Positions 28,601 to 38,034 are shown, counted from the stretch's first letter. The stretch is DNA of 64,000 nt from CAZOEL01 sp964578835 (GCA_964578835.1 CAZOEL010000025.1:12195-76194), one strand, 5' to 3'. Numbers and translations: made by a program. The notes: generated from the sequence alone by a model not told the origin.

Positions 28601-28682
28601 GCCAATCACCACGGGGGCTTTCAGTATTCAGACCTCTGGAGGCGGTACCCTACTGAATCAGGCATTCGCTATAAGCCAATAA
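25657..28682 (+). CDS. Large exported protein with tandem Ig-like (He_PIG-type) repeats, interrupted by an assembly gap
   Basis: Signal peptide MHKRIVIMLLSAIMLLSVVQTSQSQ begins at codon 17. Two in-frame ATGs (25657 with AAGGAGGT, 25705 with AAGGAG) both have good ribosome-binding sites, so the start is ambiguous. Residues to ~450 match the upstream paralogue. Then come 99-residue Ig-like repeats (VGQLLNLQAVATD ... LPTGLIIDQLTG ... SWTPADADASP), a bacterial Ig/cadherin-like domain (VLANDTDADGVLNPATV ... YTPNLAFIGSDSFTYTVSD), a Kre9/KNH-like domain (SPNGGESFARGAGVTISWSY) and a C-terminal beta domain. The 100 Ns at 27494-27593 shift the apparent frame, but the sequence on both sides belongs to one gene. 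Likely a cell-surface adhesive or structural protein. Confidence 0.8.
27070..27782 (+). repeat. Tandem 297-bp (99-residue) coding repeats
   Basis: Copies begin at GQLLNLQAVATD (27070 and 27367, exactly 297 bp apart). A further, partly missing copy resumes at 27594 after the gap. The segment from the GCCGACGGC at 27142 to about 27329 reappears after the gap at 27594-27781 apparently without change. The second copy, before the gap, differs slightly, e.g. TDTLGD versus TDAPGD. Such identity would make short-read assembly collapse or break here. Confidence 0.85.
27494..27593. other. Assembly gap of 100 Ns
   Basis: Exactly 100 Ns, a typical placeholder for unknown length, positioned inside the 297-bp repeats. 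The true gap should keep the reading frame and the repeat period (see findings). Confidence 0.97.
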
Positions 28683-28701
28683 CAGCAACCTCATAGACAA
28701 G

Positions 28702-28725
28702 GTGGGGCCGAAAGGCTCCACTTTG
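28702..28725 (+). terminator. Hairpin terminator after the repeat protein
   Basis: GTGGGGCC-GAAA-GGCTCCAC (28702-28721) forms an 8-bp stem with one G-T pair and a GNRA-type loop, followed by TTTG. It lies 20 bp after the stop codon. Confidence 0.6.
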
Positions 28726-28958
28726 TCCGCCCACGCACTATCCCCCATTCTAGCATGGCATCCTTTCTACGCTTTCATCTAAGCAACAAAGCAATGAAAA
28801 GTTGAGAGCAACCCTTTTCATTTGCGCCAGATTTGCACATTTCATAAAGAATCCTTGGTTTACCTGTAATCTATTATCAGCTAAAAGGATTCGACGAGCG
28901 AAGGCCGCGCGATAGGCAAGCGACTTGAAAGCATGGAATAATTTCCGGAGGAAGAGAT

Positions 28959-30101
28959 ATGAACTTTGATCTGACCGAAGAACAGAAGATGATCCAAGAG
29001 ATGGCCCGCAAATTTGCCGAGCGTGAGATCAAGCCGGTTGCGGCCGAGCTGGATAGAACGCACCGGCACCCGGCGGAGATTGTCGCCCAGATGGGGGAGC
29101 TGGGGCTGATGGGGGTGGTCATCCCGGAGGAGTACGGCGGAGCGGGGATGGATTATGTGAGCTATGCGCTCTCCATGATCGAGATATCGAAGGCCTGCGC
29201 CTCCTGCGGCGTGATCATGAGCGTTTGCAACAGCCTCTACAACTTTCCCGTCTACAAGTACGGGACCGAGGAGCAGAAGCAAAAATTCCTGCGCCCGGTT
29301 GCGAGCGGAGAGGCCATCGGGTGCTATGGATTGACGGAAGCAGGGGCTGGCTCCGACCCTGCCGGGATGCGCACCACAGCCGTGCTCGATGGAGATGTGT
29401 GGGTGATAAATGGAGTCAAAAAGTTCATCACCAACGGTAACGTTGCAGACTACAGCGTGGTGGCCGCTGTGACGGACAAGTCAGCCGGCTACAAGGGGAT
29501 CAGCTCCTTTTTAGTCGATCTCAAGAATACCCAAGGCTTCCATGTGGGAACCGTTGAGGAGAAGCTGGGCATCAACGCCTCTGGAACCGCTGAGCTGGTC
29601 TTCGAGGAGGCCAGGATTCCCAAGGAAAACCTCCTTGGAAAGCTGGGAGAAGGCTTCAAGCAAATGCTCACTACCCTCGATGGCGGGAGGATAGGAATTG
29701 CATCCCAGGCGCTTGGCATCGGCCGCTCCATTCTGGAAGAGGCCGTGGAATACGCCAAGACCCGCGAGCAGTTCGGGAAGTCGATCGCCTCCTTTCAAGC
29801 CATCCAGTGGAAGCTTGCCGACATGGCTACGAAGCTCGACGCCGCGGAGCTCCTCACGCTCAGAGCCGCATGGCTCGAACAGAATGGCCGGGGATACGAA
29901 AAGGAAGCCGCCATGGCCAAGCTCATGGCTTCAGACACGGCCATGTGGGCTGCGGTCGAAGGCGTGCAGGTGCTCGGAGGCTATGGGTACTGCAAGGATT
30001 ACCCCATGGAGCGCCACCTGCGCGACGCCAAGATCACTCAGATTTACGAAGGCACAAACGAGATCATGCGTCTCGTCATCGCTCGCAGGCTAATGAAATA
30101 G
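28959..30101 (+). CDS. Acyl-CoA dehydrogenase
   Basis: A 380-residue flavoprotein of the acyl-CoA dehydrogenase family. Seen: CYGLTEAGAGSDPAGM (FAD/substrate-binding signature 1), FITNGNVADYSVV, the second signature region QVLGGYGYCKDYPMERHLRDAKITQIYEGTNEI, and the catalytic-base position within YEGTNEIMRL (Glu of the short-chain type). It oxidises the alpha-beta bond of an acyl-CoA in beta-oxidation and passes electrons to ETF. GGAGG lies ahead of the ATG. It stands alone, so chain length and donor pathway are not determined; many syntrophic fatty-acid degraders encode several such paralogues. Confidence 0.93.
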   Translation: MNFDLTEEQKMIQEMARKFAEREIKPVAAELDRTHRHPAEIVAQMGELGLMGVVIPEEYGGAGMDYVSYALSMIEISKACASCGVIMSVCNSLYNFPVYKYGTEEQKQKFLRPVASGEAIGCYGLTEAGAGSDPAGMRTTAVLDGDVWVINGVKKFITNGNVADYSVVAAVTDKSAGYKGISSFLVDLKNTQGFHVGTVEEKLGINASGTAELVFEEARIPKENLLGKLGEGFKQMLTTLDGGRIGIASQALGIGRSILEEAVEYAKTREQFGKSIASFQAIQWKLADMATKLDAAELLTLRAAWLEQNGRGYEKEAAMAKLMASDTAMWAAVEGVQVLGGYGYCKDYPMERHLRDAKITQIYEGTNEIMRLVIARRLMK

Positions 30102-30153
30102 AGGCTCCGGCGACGGCATCCCGGAGTCCTGAGGCCTTTTTAAGAAGATACTG

Positions 30154-30233
30154 GATGCTTGATACCGGATGCCGGATGAAAGTTTCAAATTCCTGGCTGG
30201 CCAGTCTTTATCCGGCATCCGGTATCAAGCATC
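30154..30233. repeat. 24-bp perfect inverted repeat between convergent genes
   Basis: Bases 30154-30177 and 30210-30233 are perfect inverted copies (core GATGCTTGATACCGG / CCGGTATCAAGCATC), with a 32-bp spacer. The element lies between the acyl-CoA dehydrogenase stop and the cyclase stop, touching the latter. It may serve as a bidirectional terminator or be a REP-like palindromic repeat. Confidence 0.75.
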
Positions 30234-32539
30234 TACTTTTTCCCCACTCGCACCGTTGCGTCCCACTCGGCTCCGAGGGGTAGATCTCTGTAGGCTCGAC
30301 AAAGATTGAGGTAAAACTCTGAAGGCCCGTCCTTGCCGTAGAGAGAGCTGGAATAAGCGAGCCACTTGACTGCTGCGTCCCAGTTTCGCCTCTTATAGGA
30401 AGCAAGCCCTTCTGAGAAGGCGGAGCAGAGATCCGTCCTCCTCGCGTCGGCATCATCGATGTGGCAGAGAATTTCATACAGCACAACCGGCATGGACTTC
30501 CCGTCCACCATGAATGCCCCCACTTCTCGCGCCAGGAAACGGTTAAGCCCGGCAAGCATCTCGCTCGAAGCCAATATGCGGGTTCCGAGATGCTTGTTCA
30601 CGTTCTCTATTCTCGAAGCGGTATTGATAACATCGCCGACAGGCCTGTATTCGTAGTGGTTCACTCCGCCGATATTGCCAAGAGACATCTGTCCCGCATG
30701 CAATCCCATTCGAGTGGGAAGCTCGAAGCCTGCCGATGCCTCATTGAACCTCCTCACCACGCTGTCGATAGCGAGGGCTGCGAGGCAGGCCCTTATCCTC
30801 GGTTCGGCGTCATCCTTTTCCCCTGTCCAAAGAGCCATCATGGAGTCGCCCACTATGTCTGAAACCCTGCCTTCGTATGCCGCTATGGGTTGAAAGACGG
30901 CCTCGTAATATCGATTCAGCAGCTCTCTTAGATCCCCGGGATGCATTATCTCAGAAATGGCCGAATACCGCTCGACGTCCGTACAGAGACAAGCGCCATA
31001 AACCGTGTCGCTGCAATTCCTGATATTGGATTGATCTTTTGCCAGTCGATCGACCACGCTGCCGGGAAGATAGAATTGAAAAGCCCTTTTCATGTTTCTG
31101 CGCTCCGAAGCTGCATCGACATATCTCCATAGAACGGCCGAGAAGAATGCCAAAGGCGCCTGAATGAGCAAAGGAACGACCAAGGGGCTCCAGTCGGCGT
31201 GATTTTCAAACCGATGGAGAGCAAACAGAAAGTAAGCAAAAGACGCCCCAACCATCATAGGAGCCGATATGGCGGCGCGTAGAGCATAGCAGGCCCACCC
31301 CATAGCCAGTCCCCAGACAAAGATTATGGCGAGTCGAAGCTTTGCGCCTAATGGCTGTACGTGCACATCCTCAACGATATTCGCAAAGGCGGTAGCAGCG
31401 ATTTCCACCCCGCTTATGTCCACTCCGCTCGATTGAGAGAAAACGGTATGGAATCCATCCGGTTTTTCGACTTGCCGTTTTCCCGTGACTCCGACGAAAA
31501 CGACTTTGTCTCTCAAATCAGGAAGCAAAGCTCCGGCTCCCGATCTGTCTTTCCAGTCGAGCGCTTTGTAGTATGGAATTGAATCAACGGCGCCCGGAGG
31601 ACCGTAGAAATTGAGATAACGGTGCTCCGGGCCCTGATACATTTTTATGAGAGACCGTAGCGTTCTGGTCTGCGCATCGTTTAAACTGAGCTTCAAGCCC
31701 TTCGCATTCTCCAGGGCGTGAAGCATTTTCCCGGCAAGCTCAGGCTCCTTTCTAAAGATATCTCTGAGGCCGGATACAAGCTTATCGATCCCTCCGGAAC
31801 GAAGGGAGTCCCTTGTCAAGAGAGGCGGCGCATCCGCCAAATGCGGGCTCGCGTGCTTGAGCAGCTCCAGGAAAATATCGTATAGCTCCAGCGAGAATAA
31901 CTGAAAGGCCACCACGGGCAAGGTAGGTCGTCCCCCTTTGAACATCCAGTATTGGCTCACTTTGACGGGAACTTTGGGTAGCGGAAACGGGGCGAGCGCA
32001 GTCGCAGATTCTGCAAACAAAGGAAGAGGCTGAAGCAGTTTTTCGGCAACCAGACGGTTGCGCGCTTCTTCTCCCTGGATGATGGGGATCGTGTCTCTCA
32101 GGAGAGCTTCGCACAGAACAACATTGCCGGCAATTCTGAAGGCATCGGCAAGCTCTTGGTCGCCTTCGGCAGAACGAGCATCCTGGAAGAAAACATCGAA
32201 CACGATAGCTCGCGCTCCGGCCCGGACAAGATTTCGAACCACGCGGGCATGGTATGAGCGGGGCCATTCGGCAATTTCGGGGGGCAGGTCAAGGCGGTCT
32301 ATGGTCTCCCGATCTATATGGATCACAACGACGTGGGGAGACGAGCGAAGCGCGCCCCGCACATGGAACAGAGCTTCAAGGCCTATGTCCTCTTCCAGGT
32401 AAAGCCCCACGGGGGCGACGCTAATCGCCACGCCTGCAACCGCTGACAGCAGACCTATAATTATTGCCTTTGCCCCATGCGAAATAGCCATACGGATTTC
32501 TTCATCGAAGCCTGAAAGCCTTGAGCGGAAGACAGCCAT
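30233..32539 (-). CDS. CHASE2-domain class III adenylate/guanylate cyclase
   Basis: About 768 residues from ATG 32539 (an in-frame TTG at 32575 is possible). A first helix (AKAIIIGLLSAVAGVAISVAPVGLYL) precedes a CHASE2 extracellular sensor (EALFHVRGALRSSPHVVVIHIDRETIDRLDLP ... RAGARAIVFDVFFQD). Three membrane helices follow near residues 405-490 (LRLAIIFVWGLAMGWACYAL; PMMVGASFAYFLFAL; VVPLLIQAPLAFFSAVLW). The C-terminal cyclase has CTDVERYSAISE (first metal Asp), VGDSMMALW (second metal Asp) and EYRPVGDVINTASRIENVNKHL (nucleotide-binding segment). It makes cAMP or cGMP in response to an external signal. No partner gene is nearby. Confidence 0.9.
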   Translation of the reverse strand: MAVFRSRLSGFDEEIRMAISHGAKAIIIGLLSAVAGVAISVAPVGLYLEEDIGLEALFHVRGALRSSPHVVVIHIDRETIDRLDLPPEIAEWPRSYHARVVRNLVRAGARAIVFDVFFQDARSAEGDQELADAFRIAGNVVLCEALLRDTIPIIQGEEARNRLVAEKLLQPLPLFAESATALAPFPLPKVPVKVSQYWMFKGGRPTLPVVAFQLFSLELYDIFLELLKHASPHLADAPPLLTRDSLRSGGIDKLVSGLRDIFRKEPELAGKMLHALENAKGLKLSLNDAQTRTLRSLIKMYQGPEHRYLNFYGPPGAVDSIPYYKALDWKDRSGAGALLPDLRDKVVFVGVTGKRQVEKPDGFHTVFSQSSGVDISGVEIAATAFANIVEDVHVQPLGAKLRLAIIFVWGLAMGWACYALRAAISAPMMVGASFAYFLFALHRFENHADWSPLVVPLLIQAPLAFFSAVLWRYVDAASERRNMKRAFQFYLPGSVVDRLAKDQSNIRNCSDTVYGACLCTDVERYSAISEIMHPGDLRELLNRYYEAVFQPIAAYEGRVSDIVGDSMMALWTGEKDDAEPRIRACLAALAIDSVVRRFNEASAGFELPTRMGLHAGQMSLGNIGGVNHYEYRPVGDVINTASRIENVNKHLGTRILASSEMLAGLNRFLAREVGAFMVDGKSMPVVLYEILCHIDDADARRTDLCSAFSEGLASYKRRNWDAAVKWLAYSSSLYGKDGPSEFYLNLCRAYRDLPLGAEWDATVRVGKK

Positions 32540-33330
32540 CCCTCTCAACCCGACTCGCAGCCCATTGAAAAGCAAAGCGCTCTACCAAAACGTCCGACAG
32601 AGGCGCCAATCAAGTTGGCGCCATCAACCAAATTGGCGCCTCACTCGGAGATCTAATTGAACATTGCTCGTTTACCGAACTCAATAAAGCGCCAACTCGG
32701 TTGGCGCTTTCACGTCCTTCAGATAGACAAAGAAACAGACGATCGGCTAGCCCAGATATGACAAAAATAATCTTTAAATCAAATATTTACATAAAGGCGT
32801 CGATCTTTGTGAGCACTCTCCCGTTTTCTTGGCCTGCTTATTGCTCAAACTAAGATCAGCCACGCGCCTTCTAGCTGCACAGCGCAAGTTGTTCATCAGA
32901 TGGCGGTGGGTGTGGCCTTTGCTTCAGACGCAAGGCGCCTTGGGTTGACAGCGGGGAGGAGGTTTCCGCCACTCCCCGCTGTCGGTACCTGAAAGAGAGT
33001 GTGAAATCATTTGCAAATGCAAGCGCCCTGTTTCCTCAGTCGCAGGAGGTGGGCGCCGGCAGATGCGCCTATTCGCCCCCCATCGCGATCATTGATCGCG
33101 TTTTCCCGCCTGTCCGCATTGGAGACCGGCCGCGCGCGGCGGCCGGACACGCTGCCGGGACGAGCCTTTCTCAAACACTGGCGTGCAGCTTTTTTCCTTC
33201 CTTTATTCCCGCTTTTTCTATAATCTCAATTCACTGAGACGTTTATTGCGCTACGCAGCCGGTATGGCGGGCAACGCCGCCAAAGCCACTCGATACATCT
33301 TTTCACTCGACAGTCCAAAGGAGAATTATC
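32540..33330. other. Intergenic region upstream of the cyclase and the small membrane protein
   Basis: Holds a cluster of TTGGCGCC palindromes at 32600-32710 (separate entry). The remainder, about 32711-33330, shows no gene I can support. It must contain the divergent promoters of the cyclase (minus) and the small membrane protein (plus, AAAGGAG before its ATG). Confidence 0.5.
32600..32710. repeat. Cluster of TTGGCGCC palindromic hairpins
   Basis: GAGGCGCCAAT (32600-32610) pairs with ATTGGCGCCTC (32632-32642), with another TTGGCGCC at 32615-32622 between them. AAAGCGCCAAC-TCG-GTTGGCGCTTT (32686-32710) forms a perfect 11-bp hairpin. The same core word thus appears five times in both orientations within 111 bp, just upstream of the cyclase. 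Confidence 0.75.
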
Positions 33331-33534
33331 ATGTCCATTGACCGACTGGTGCTCGGATTTGCAGGAAGCCTCATCCTCATTAGTCTGATTTTGGCGTTGA
33401 TCTACACTCCTTTCTGGCTTTGCCTCACCGCCTTCGTCGGCGGCAATCTTCTCCAGGCGTCCATCACGGGCTTTTGTCCCCTGGCGAAGATCCTCAAAGC
33501 TCTTGGCGTCAAGCCCGGAGCCGCCTTCAAATAG
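33331..33534 (+). CDS. Small DUF2892/YgaP-like membrane protein
   Basis: A 67-residue protein with two predicted membrane helices (LVLGFAGSLILISLILALIY and PFWLCLTAFVGGNLLQASITG) and the conserved GFCPLAKILKALGV tail typical of the inner-membrane YgaP-type family. In other bacteria the domain is sometimes fused to a rhodanese; here it is free-standing. The cysteine in GFCP is conserved. AAAGGAG precedes the ATG. Its stop overlaps the 3' end of the convergent RND gene by 8 bp. Confidence 0.85.
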   Translation: MSIDRLVLGFAGSLILISLILALIYTPFWLCLTAFVGGNLLQASITGFCPLAKILKALGVKPGAAFK

Positions 33535-36500
33535 AACCCGCGGCCTTATCCCCGTACGCCATATAGTAGACCAGGGGCACCACGATCAGGGTGAAGAAGG
33601 TCGAAACCGTGATGCCGAAAATCAGCGCCCACGCCAAGCCGGAGAATATGGGATCCAGGGTGATGGGCCACGCGGCGAGCATGGCCGCAAAGGATGTGAG
33701 AAAAATAGGCCTGGTCCTCAGAGCTCCTGCTTCAACAAGAGACCTCACAAGGGGCTTTCCCTCTTTCTTTCGCTCTTCGACAAATTCTATGAGTAGAATC
33801 GAATTTCTGGTGGCGATTCCAGCCAGGGCAATCATCCCGATCATGGCTGTCGCCGTGAAGTAGACCGGATTTTCAAATCCGCCTACCTGACGGCTCGAAA
33901 CAAGGTTCAGAAGCCAAAAACCGGGCAAGATTCCGATCACGGAAAGAGGCAGGGCGATGAGCTGGATCGCGGGCAGGAGATAACTCTGCGTCTGGTAAAG
34001 AAGCAGGATATAGATCCCCAGCACGGCGACCCCGAAGGCGATGCCAAGGTCTCTGAAAACCCGCACGGTAATATCCCATTCCCCCTCCCCGGACCAAATC
34101 ACTTCAAAGCCTTCAAGCTCGGGAGCATTTTTCACCTTATCTTCAAGCGCGAACACGGCTTCGGGCGGAGGCAGTCCCGCCGTTTCGCCGAAAACATAGA
34201 CAACAGGCTTGAGATTCTTATGATAGACAGGCTGATCGATGACATCACGCTCGAAGCTTCCCAAATCCGTGAGAAAAACTCCCCGGCCCGACGCCCCTTT
34301 TAGCGTTAGCTGCCCGAGATAAGCTTCGAGCGCTTTCTCTTCTTTGGGAAACTGCAGTCTTATAACTGTCGGATTGACTTCGTTGTCAAGGTGGATCGAG
34401 CCCGCTGGGGAGCCCAGAACCGTCCCCTGGAGGGCTTCAGCGATCTGGCGATTCGATATCCCATGAAGGGCCGCTTTGGCTCGGTCGACATGAAATACGG
34501 TTTTTCGCTGGCCGGCTACCAGCACGTCATCCACGTCTACAACTCCTTGCGTTCCTTCCATCAGGCTTCGCACCTTCGCAGCAGCCAGCCCGAGCTCATG
34601 ATAGGGTTGTCCTATACGGCCGTAGATTTCCGCCACGAGCGTCGCGATTACGGGCGGACCCGGAGGAGTCTCGACAATCTTTATGTTTGCGCCATGCCTG
34701 TCGGCGATCCTTTTCAGATCCTCTCTCAGCCTCAATCCTATGGCATGGCTCTGTTCGGCCCTGAGCTTCTTTCCGATAAAATTCATGCGCACATCGGCGA
34801 CATTGCTTCCCTGCCTCAGGTAATAATGCCGAACCAGTCCGTTGAAATCCATGGGACTCGATGTCCCCGCGAAAAGGGTCACATCGGTCACTTCCGGGAT
34901 TCTAACAATGTAGTCCGCAATCGCCTGAGCGGCGGCCTCCGTCGATTCGAGGCTTGCGCCTTCGGGCATGTCCACCACCACCTGGAGCTCGCTTTTGTTG
35001 TCAAAAGGAAGCATTTTGAGAGGGACTCTCTGAGAGAGCACAAGCCAGACGGCGAAGCAAAGCAGTGCGCCGACTCCCCCGATGATCGCCCATCGCAAGC
35101 TTCTCGAGCGGATGATAGACTCCATGATCCCGTTGTAGATCTTATAGAGGCTCGTTTCTTCCAACGAGGAACGCTCTTCGTGCGGTTGTTTGTAGACCCC
35201 GCCAAGCATGTGAAGCGAAAGCCAGGGCGTAATGGTGAAGGCGACAACCAGGCTCATGAGCATGGCGACGGGAACGTTCAGCGCCATAGGAGCCATGTAG
35301 GGCCCCATCATGCCCGTTATAAAGAACATGGGCACAAAGGATATGATGACCGCGAGCGTAGCCAGGATAATCGGCGGCCGCACTTCGTTAACAGCGCTCA
35401 CCACCGCCCGGAAGGGGGGCTCTTTTCGCATGGTGAAATGGCGATGAATGTTTTCGACATCCACTATGGGGTCGTCCACGACCAGTCCCAGGGAGAGGAT
35501 TAGGGCGAAAAGCGTAACCCGGTTTATGGTGTAGCCGAGGAAGAGGTTGATAAGCAGAGTGAAGGCGAAGGTGACCGGCACGGCGAGAGCGATGATGATC
35601 CCCTCGCGCCACCCAAGGCTGTAGGCAAGCAGGAGCACCACGATGGCGATAGCCACAAGGAGCGCTTCGACCAACTCGTTTACCTTCTCATCGGCCGAAT
35701 GGCCGTAGTCTCTCGTGACGCGAAGCTCCACCCCGGCGGGCAGCACCTCATGGGCGAACCTCTCGGCTTCTTTCCTTATCTCCTCGGACACCCAAACCGC
35801 GTTCGTTCCCTTTCGCTTGGCGACGGCCACGGTCACGGCCGGATAGTCGCGGAACCTTTCTATGCCCGCCGGAGCACCTTCCTCCGATGCAGGATCGAGT
35901 GAGGAGTATGCGCGCTCGCCAAACATGATGCGGGTGTAGACGGCGGGCTCGGCAGGACCATCTTCGACCGAGGCGACATCCTTGAGGTATACCGGCCTCA
36001 TTTGTGAAACGCCCACAACGATGTTCTCAACTTCTTTAGCCGACATCAAAAACCGCCCTGCATCAAGCCGAACCACCTCGTTTCCGGAAACAAGGCTTCC
36101 GGCGGGAAGCGCCGCGTTTGCCGCCTGCAGGGCGCCCTGGACATCCTGATAACCGATGTTCCGCCCGGCCATCATCTGAGGATCGAGGCGCACGGAGATC
36201 TCTCTTGGTCTTCCTCCCACGATGTAGGTCCGTCCCGCGTTTTCCACAGCCTGAAGACGTATTTCCAACTCCTCGGCCATCCGGCGAAGATCGAAATCGT
36301 TGTAACGGTTGCTGAAAAGCGTGAGGTTGACGACCGGGACATCGTCGATTTCGACCGGCTTCACCACCCATCCCGCAATGCCCGCGGGCGCCAAATCTAT
36401 ATTGGATTGAATCTTGTTGTAGAGCTTGACCCAGCTCCGCTCTCTGTCCTCCCCGACAAAGAAGCGCACAGTGACGATGGCCTGGGAAGGAAAGCTCGTC

Positions 36501-36811
36501 GAGTACACATATTCCACGCCATCTATCTGGTAGAGCAGCTTCTCGAGGCGGGTCGCCACCTGCCGCTCAACCTCCCGAGCCGACGCCCCCGGCATGCTGA
36601 CGAGCACATCGGCTATGGGGACTATGATCTGCGGATCCTCCTCTCGGGGAGTCACCCAAAGGGCTACTATGCCCGCAATAAGGCTGATCAGAATGAGTAA
36701 AACGGAGAGATTGCCCTTGAGGAACGCCTCGACGATCCGAGTCATCCAATGATGCTCGCCCTCTGCGCGCTGATCCTCCGATGAATGATGCGGGGTGGGA
36801 TGATCGCTCAT
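33527..36811 (-). CDS. RND-family efflux transporter, inner-membrane pump
   Basis: A 1094-residue pump, the full length of AcrB/MexB-type transporters. Features: N-terminal helix (LSVLLILISLIAGIVALWV), porter-domain motifs (DVLVSMPGASAREVERQVATRLE), the TM4 proton-relay aspartates in LSLGLVVDDPIVDVENI, and the duplicated second half (GIAFGVAVLGIYILLLYQTQSY ... IGMIALAGIATRNSILLIEFVEE). It exports solutes across both membranes using the proton gradient. Start ATG overlaps the adaptor stop by 4 bp. Substrate is unknown; the sequence is closer to drug/lipid exporters than to metal pumps, since no metal-binding methionine cluster is evident. Confidence 0.93.
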   Translation of the reverse strand: MSDHPTPHHSSEDQRAEGEHHWMTRIVEAFLKGNLSVLLILISLIAGIVALWVTPREEDPQIIVPIADVLVSMPGASAREVERQVATRLEKLLYQIDGVEYVYSTSFPSQAIVTVRFFVGEDRERSWVKLYNKIQSNIDLAPAGIAGWVVKPVEIDDVPVVNLTLFSNRYNDFDLRRMAEELEIRLQAVENAGRTYIVGGRPREISVRLDPQMMAGRNIGYQDVQGALQAANAALPAGSLVSGNEVVRLDAGRFLMSAKEVENIVVGVSQMRPVYLKDVASVEDGPAEPAVYTRIMFGERAYSSLDPASEEGAPAGIERFRDYPAVTVAVAKRKGTNAVWVSEEIRKEAERFAHEVLPAGVELRVTRDYGHSADEKVNELVEALLVAIAIVVLLLAYSLGWREGIIIALAVPVTFAFTLLINLFLGYTINRVTLFALILSLGLVVDDPIVDVENIHRHFTMRKEPPFRAVVSAVNEVRPPIILATLAVIISFVPMFFITGMMGPYMAPMALNVPVAMLMSLVVAFTITPWLSLHMLGGVYKQPHEERSSLEETSLYKIYNGIMESIIRSRSLRWAIIGGVGALLCFAVWLVLSQRVPLKMLPFDNKSELQVVVDMPEGASLESTEAAAQAIADYIVRIPEVTDVTLFAGTSSPMDFNGLVRHYYLRQGSNVADVRMNFIGKKLRAEQSHAIGLRLREDLKRIADRHGANIKIVETPPGPPVIATLVAEIYGRIGQPYHELGLAAAKVRSLMEGTQGVVDVDDVLVAGQRKTVFHVDRAKAALHGISNRQIAEALQGTVLGSPAGSIHLDNEVNPTVIRLQFPKEEKALEAYLGQLTLKGASGRGVFLTDLGSFERDVIDQPVYHKNLKPVVYVFGETAGLPPPEAVFALEDKVKNAPELEGFEVIWSGEGEWDITVRVFRDLGIAFGVAVLGIYILLLYQTQSYLLPAIQLIALPLSVIGILPGFWLLNLVSSRQVGGFENPVYFTATAMIGMIALAGIATRNSILLIEFVEERKKEGKPLVRSLVEAGALRTRPIFLTSFAAMLAAWPITLDPIFSGLAWALIFGITVSTFFTLIVVPLVYYMAYGDKAAGSI

Positions 36812-38034
36812 GGCAGGACGACCTCCTCGCCTTCATTGAGGCCGGAGAGCGCTTCGACAAAGCCATCGTGGCGCTTGCCCAATGTAACGAATCTTCTCTG
36901 AGGATAGCCTTCCGCATCAAGAACGTCGACTAGATAAAGCTGGCCGACTTCGCGCACGGCCTTTTCGGGAACGACCAAAGCCTCATAGCTGCCGCGGGAG
37001 ATGCCAAGGCGTCCGAAGAGGCCGCTTGTCAATCCAGGCTCAGGCGGCAGGCTCACCTTGACCAGCACCGTTCGAGTGCTCGGGTCGGAGTGGGGAATGA
37101 TTTCCCGCAATGTCCCCGGGAGCGTCTTGTTTAGGGCCTCTACGGAAACGTCAATTTCCTGGCCGATCTTCAGAAAAGGGACGAGAGATTCCGAAAGAAA
37201 AGCATGGAGCTCAGGCCGGGAGGAGGTTTCAATATAGAAGAGAGGTTGCCCCGGTGAAGCCATATCGCCGACGCTCGCCATCTTCCGCGTGACTCGCCCC
37301 GAGAATGGGGCGCGGATGACCGCATAATCGAGCATGGCGCGCGCCTCGGCTACTGCGGCCTCAGCCTGCTCTTTCAGCGCCCTGGATCTGGAGATCTCCC
37401 GCTGCGCCGCCTCCACTTCCTGGAGAGTGGCAGCAAGATGCGCTTCAATCATATCCTTTTGAGCGCGCGCGTGCTCAAGCTGCTGGCCGGTCGCCGCCCG
37501 GGAGCGCTCGAGATCGACGTATCGGCGGTAGTCGGAGACCACTTTTTCCCTGTTCGCGCGCGCCGACTGCACTTGAGCCTTTGTCGCCGTCAGCCGCGCC
37601 TTGGCGACTTCCGTGGCCTGCTCAATCGCGGCAACCTGAGATTGAGCTTGTTTCAATTTCGCCAGGATATCTCGATCGTCAAGCCGCGCGAGGATGGTCG
37701 CGGAAGAGCCGCCTTCGGGCCCAACAACCCGATCCCCTTCACGAACAAGGATCTCCTTCACCTGAGCCATGATGCGAGTGGACACTTGAGCCTCGGTCTG
37801 CGCCCCTACGCTTCCCGATTGCTCGATTACGAGGGGAAAGCTTTGCTTGGCAGCCTTAAACGTTGTGAGCTTCTGAGGCAGCGGTTTGCGCGTGGGAGGG
37901 CCGGGCTCTACTTTTTCTATGAAGAACCCCGAAAGCCAAAGCATCATCAGGATGAGCAGCGCGAGAACTACGGAGGCCTTCACAACTTCTCGAATAACTT
38001 TTCGGCGATCCCTTGCTTCCACTTCCGTTGTCAT
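36808..38034 (-). CDS. RND efflux periplasmic adaptor (membrane fusion protein)
   Basis: A 408-residue adaptor anchored by an N-terminal helix (VVLALLILMMLWLSGFFIEKV). It contains the biotinyl-lipoyl-like halves (GSVGAQTEAQVSTRIMAQVKEILVREGDRV ... ALLDYAVIRAPFSGRVTRK), a long alpha hairpin (coiled coil at ~residues 120-225) and the beta-barrel/MP domains (LPGTLREIIPHSDPSTRTVLVKV). It bridges the inner-membrane pump and the TolC-like channel. It overlaps both neighbours by 4 bp, indicating a co-translated tripartite operon. Confidence 0.93.
   Translation of the reverse strand: MTTEVEARDRRKVIREVVKASVVLALLILMMLWLSGFFIEKVEPGPPTRKPLPQKLTTFKAAKQSFPLVIEQSGSVGAQTEAQVSTRIMAQVKEILVREGDRVVGPEGGSSATILARLDDRDILAKLKQAQSQVAAIEQATEVAKARLTATKAQVQSARANREKVVSDYRRYVDLERSRAATGQQLEHARAQKDMIEAHLAATLQEVEAAQREISRSRALKEQAEAAVAEARAMLDYAVIRAPFSGRVTRKMASVGDMASPGQPLFYIETSSRPELHAFLSESLVPFLKIGQEIDVSVEALNKTLPGTLREIIPHSDPSTRTVLVKVSLPPEPGLTSGLFGRLGISRGSYEALVVPEKAVREVGQLYLVDVLDAEGYPQRRFVTLGKRHDGFVEALSGLNEGEEVVLP

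Noticed and set aside
32600..32710. A CRISPR or tRNA-like structure.
   Set aside because: The words are palindromic hairpins of irregular spacing; no cloverleaf or cas gene is present.
33001..33240. Short open frames between the cyclase and the small membrane protein.
   Set aside because: They overlap one another in different frames and show no motif or ribosome-binding site.
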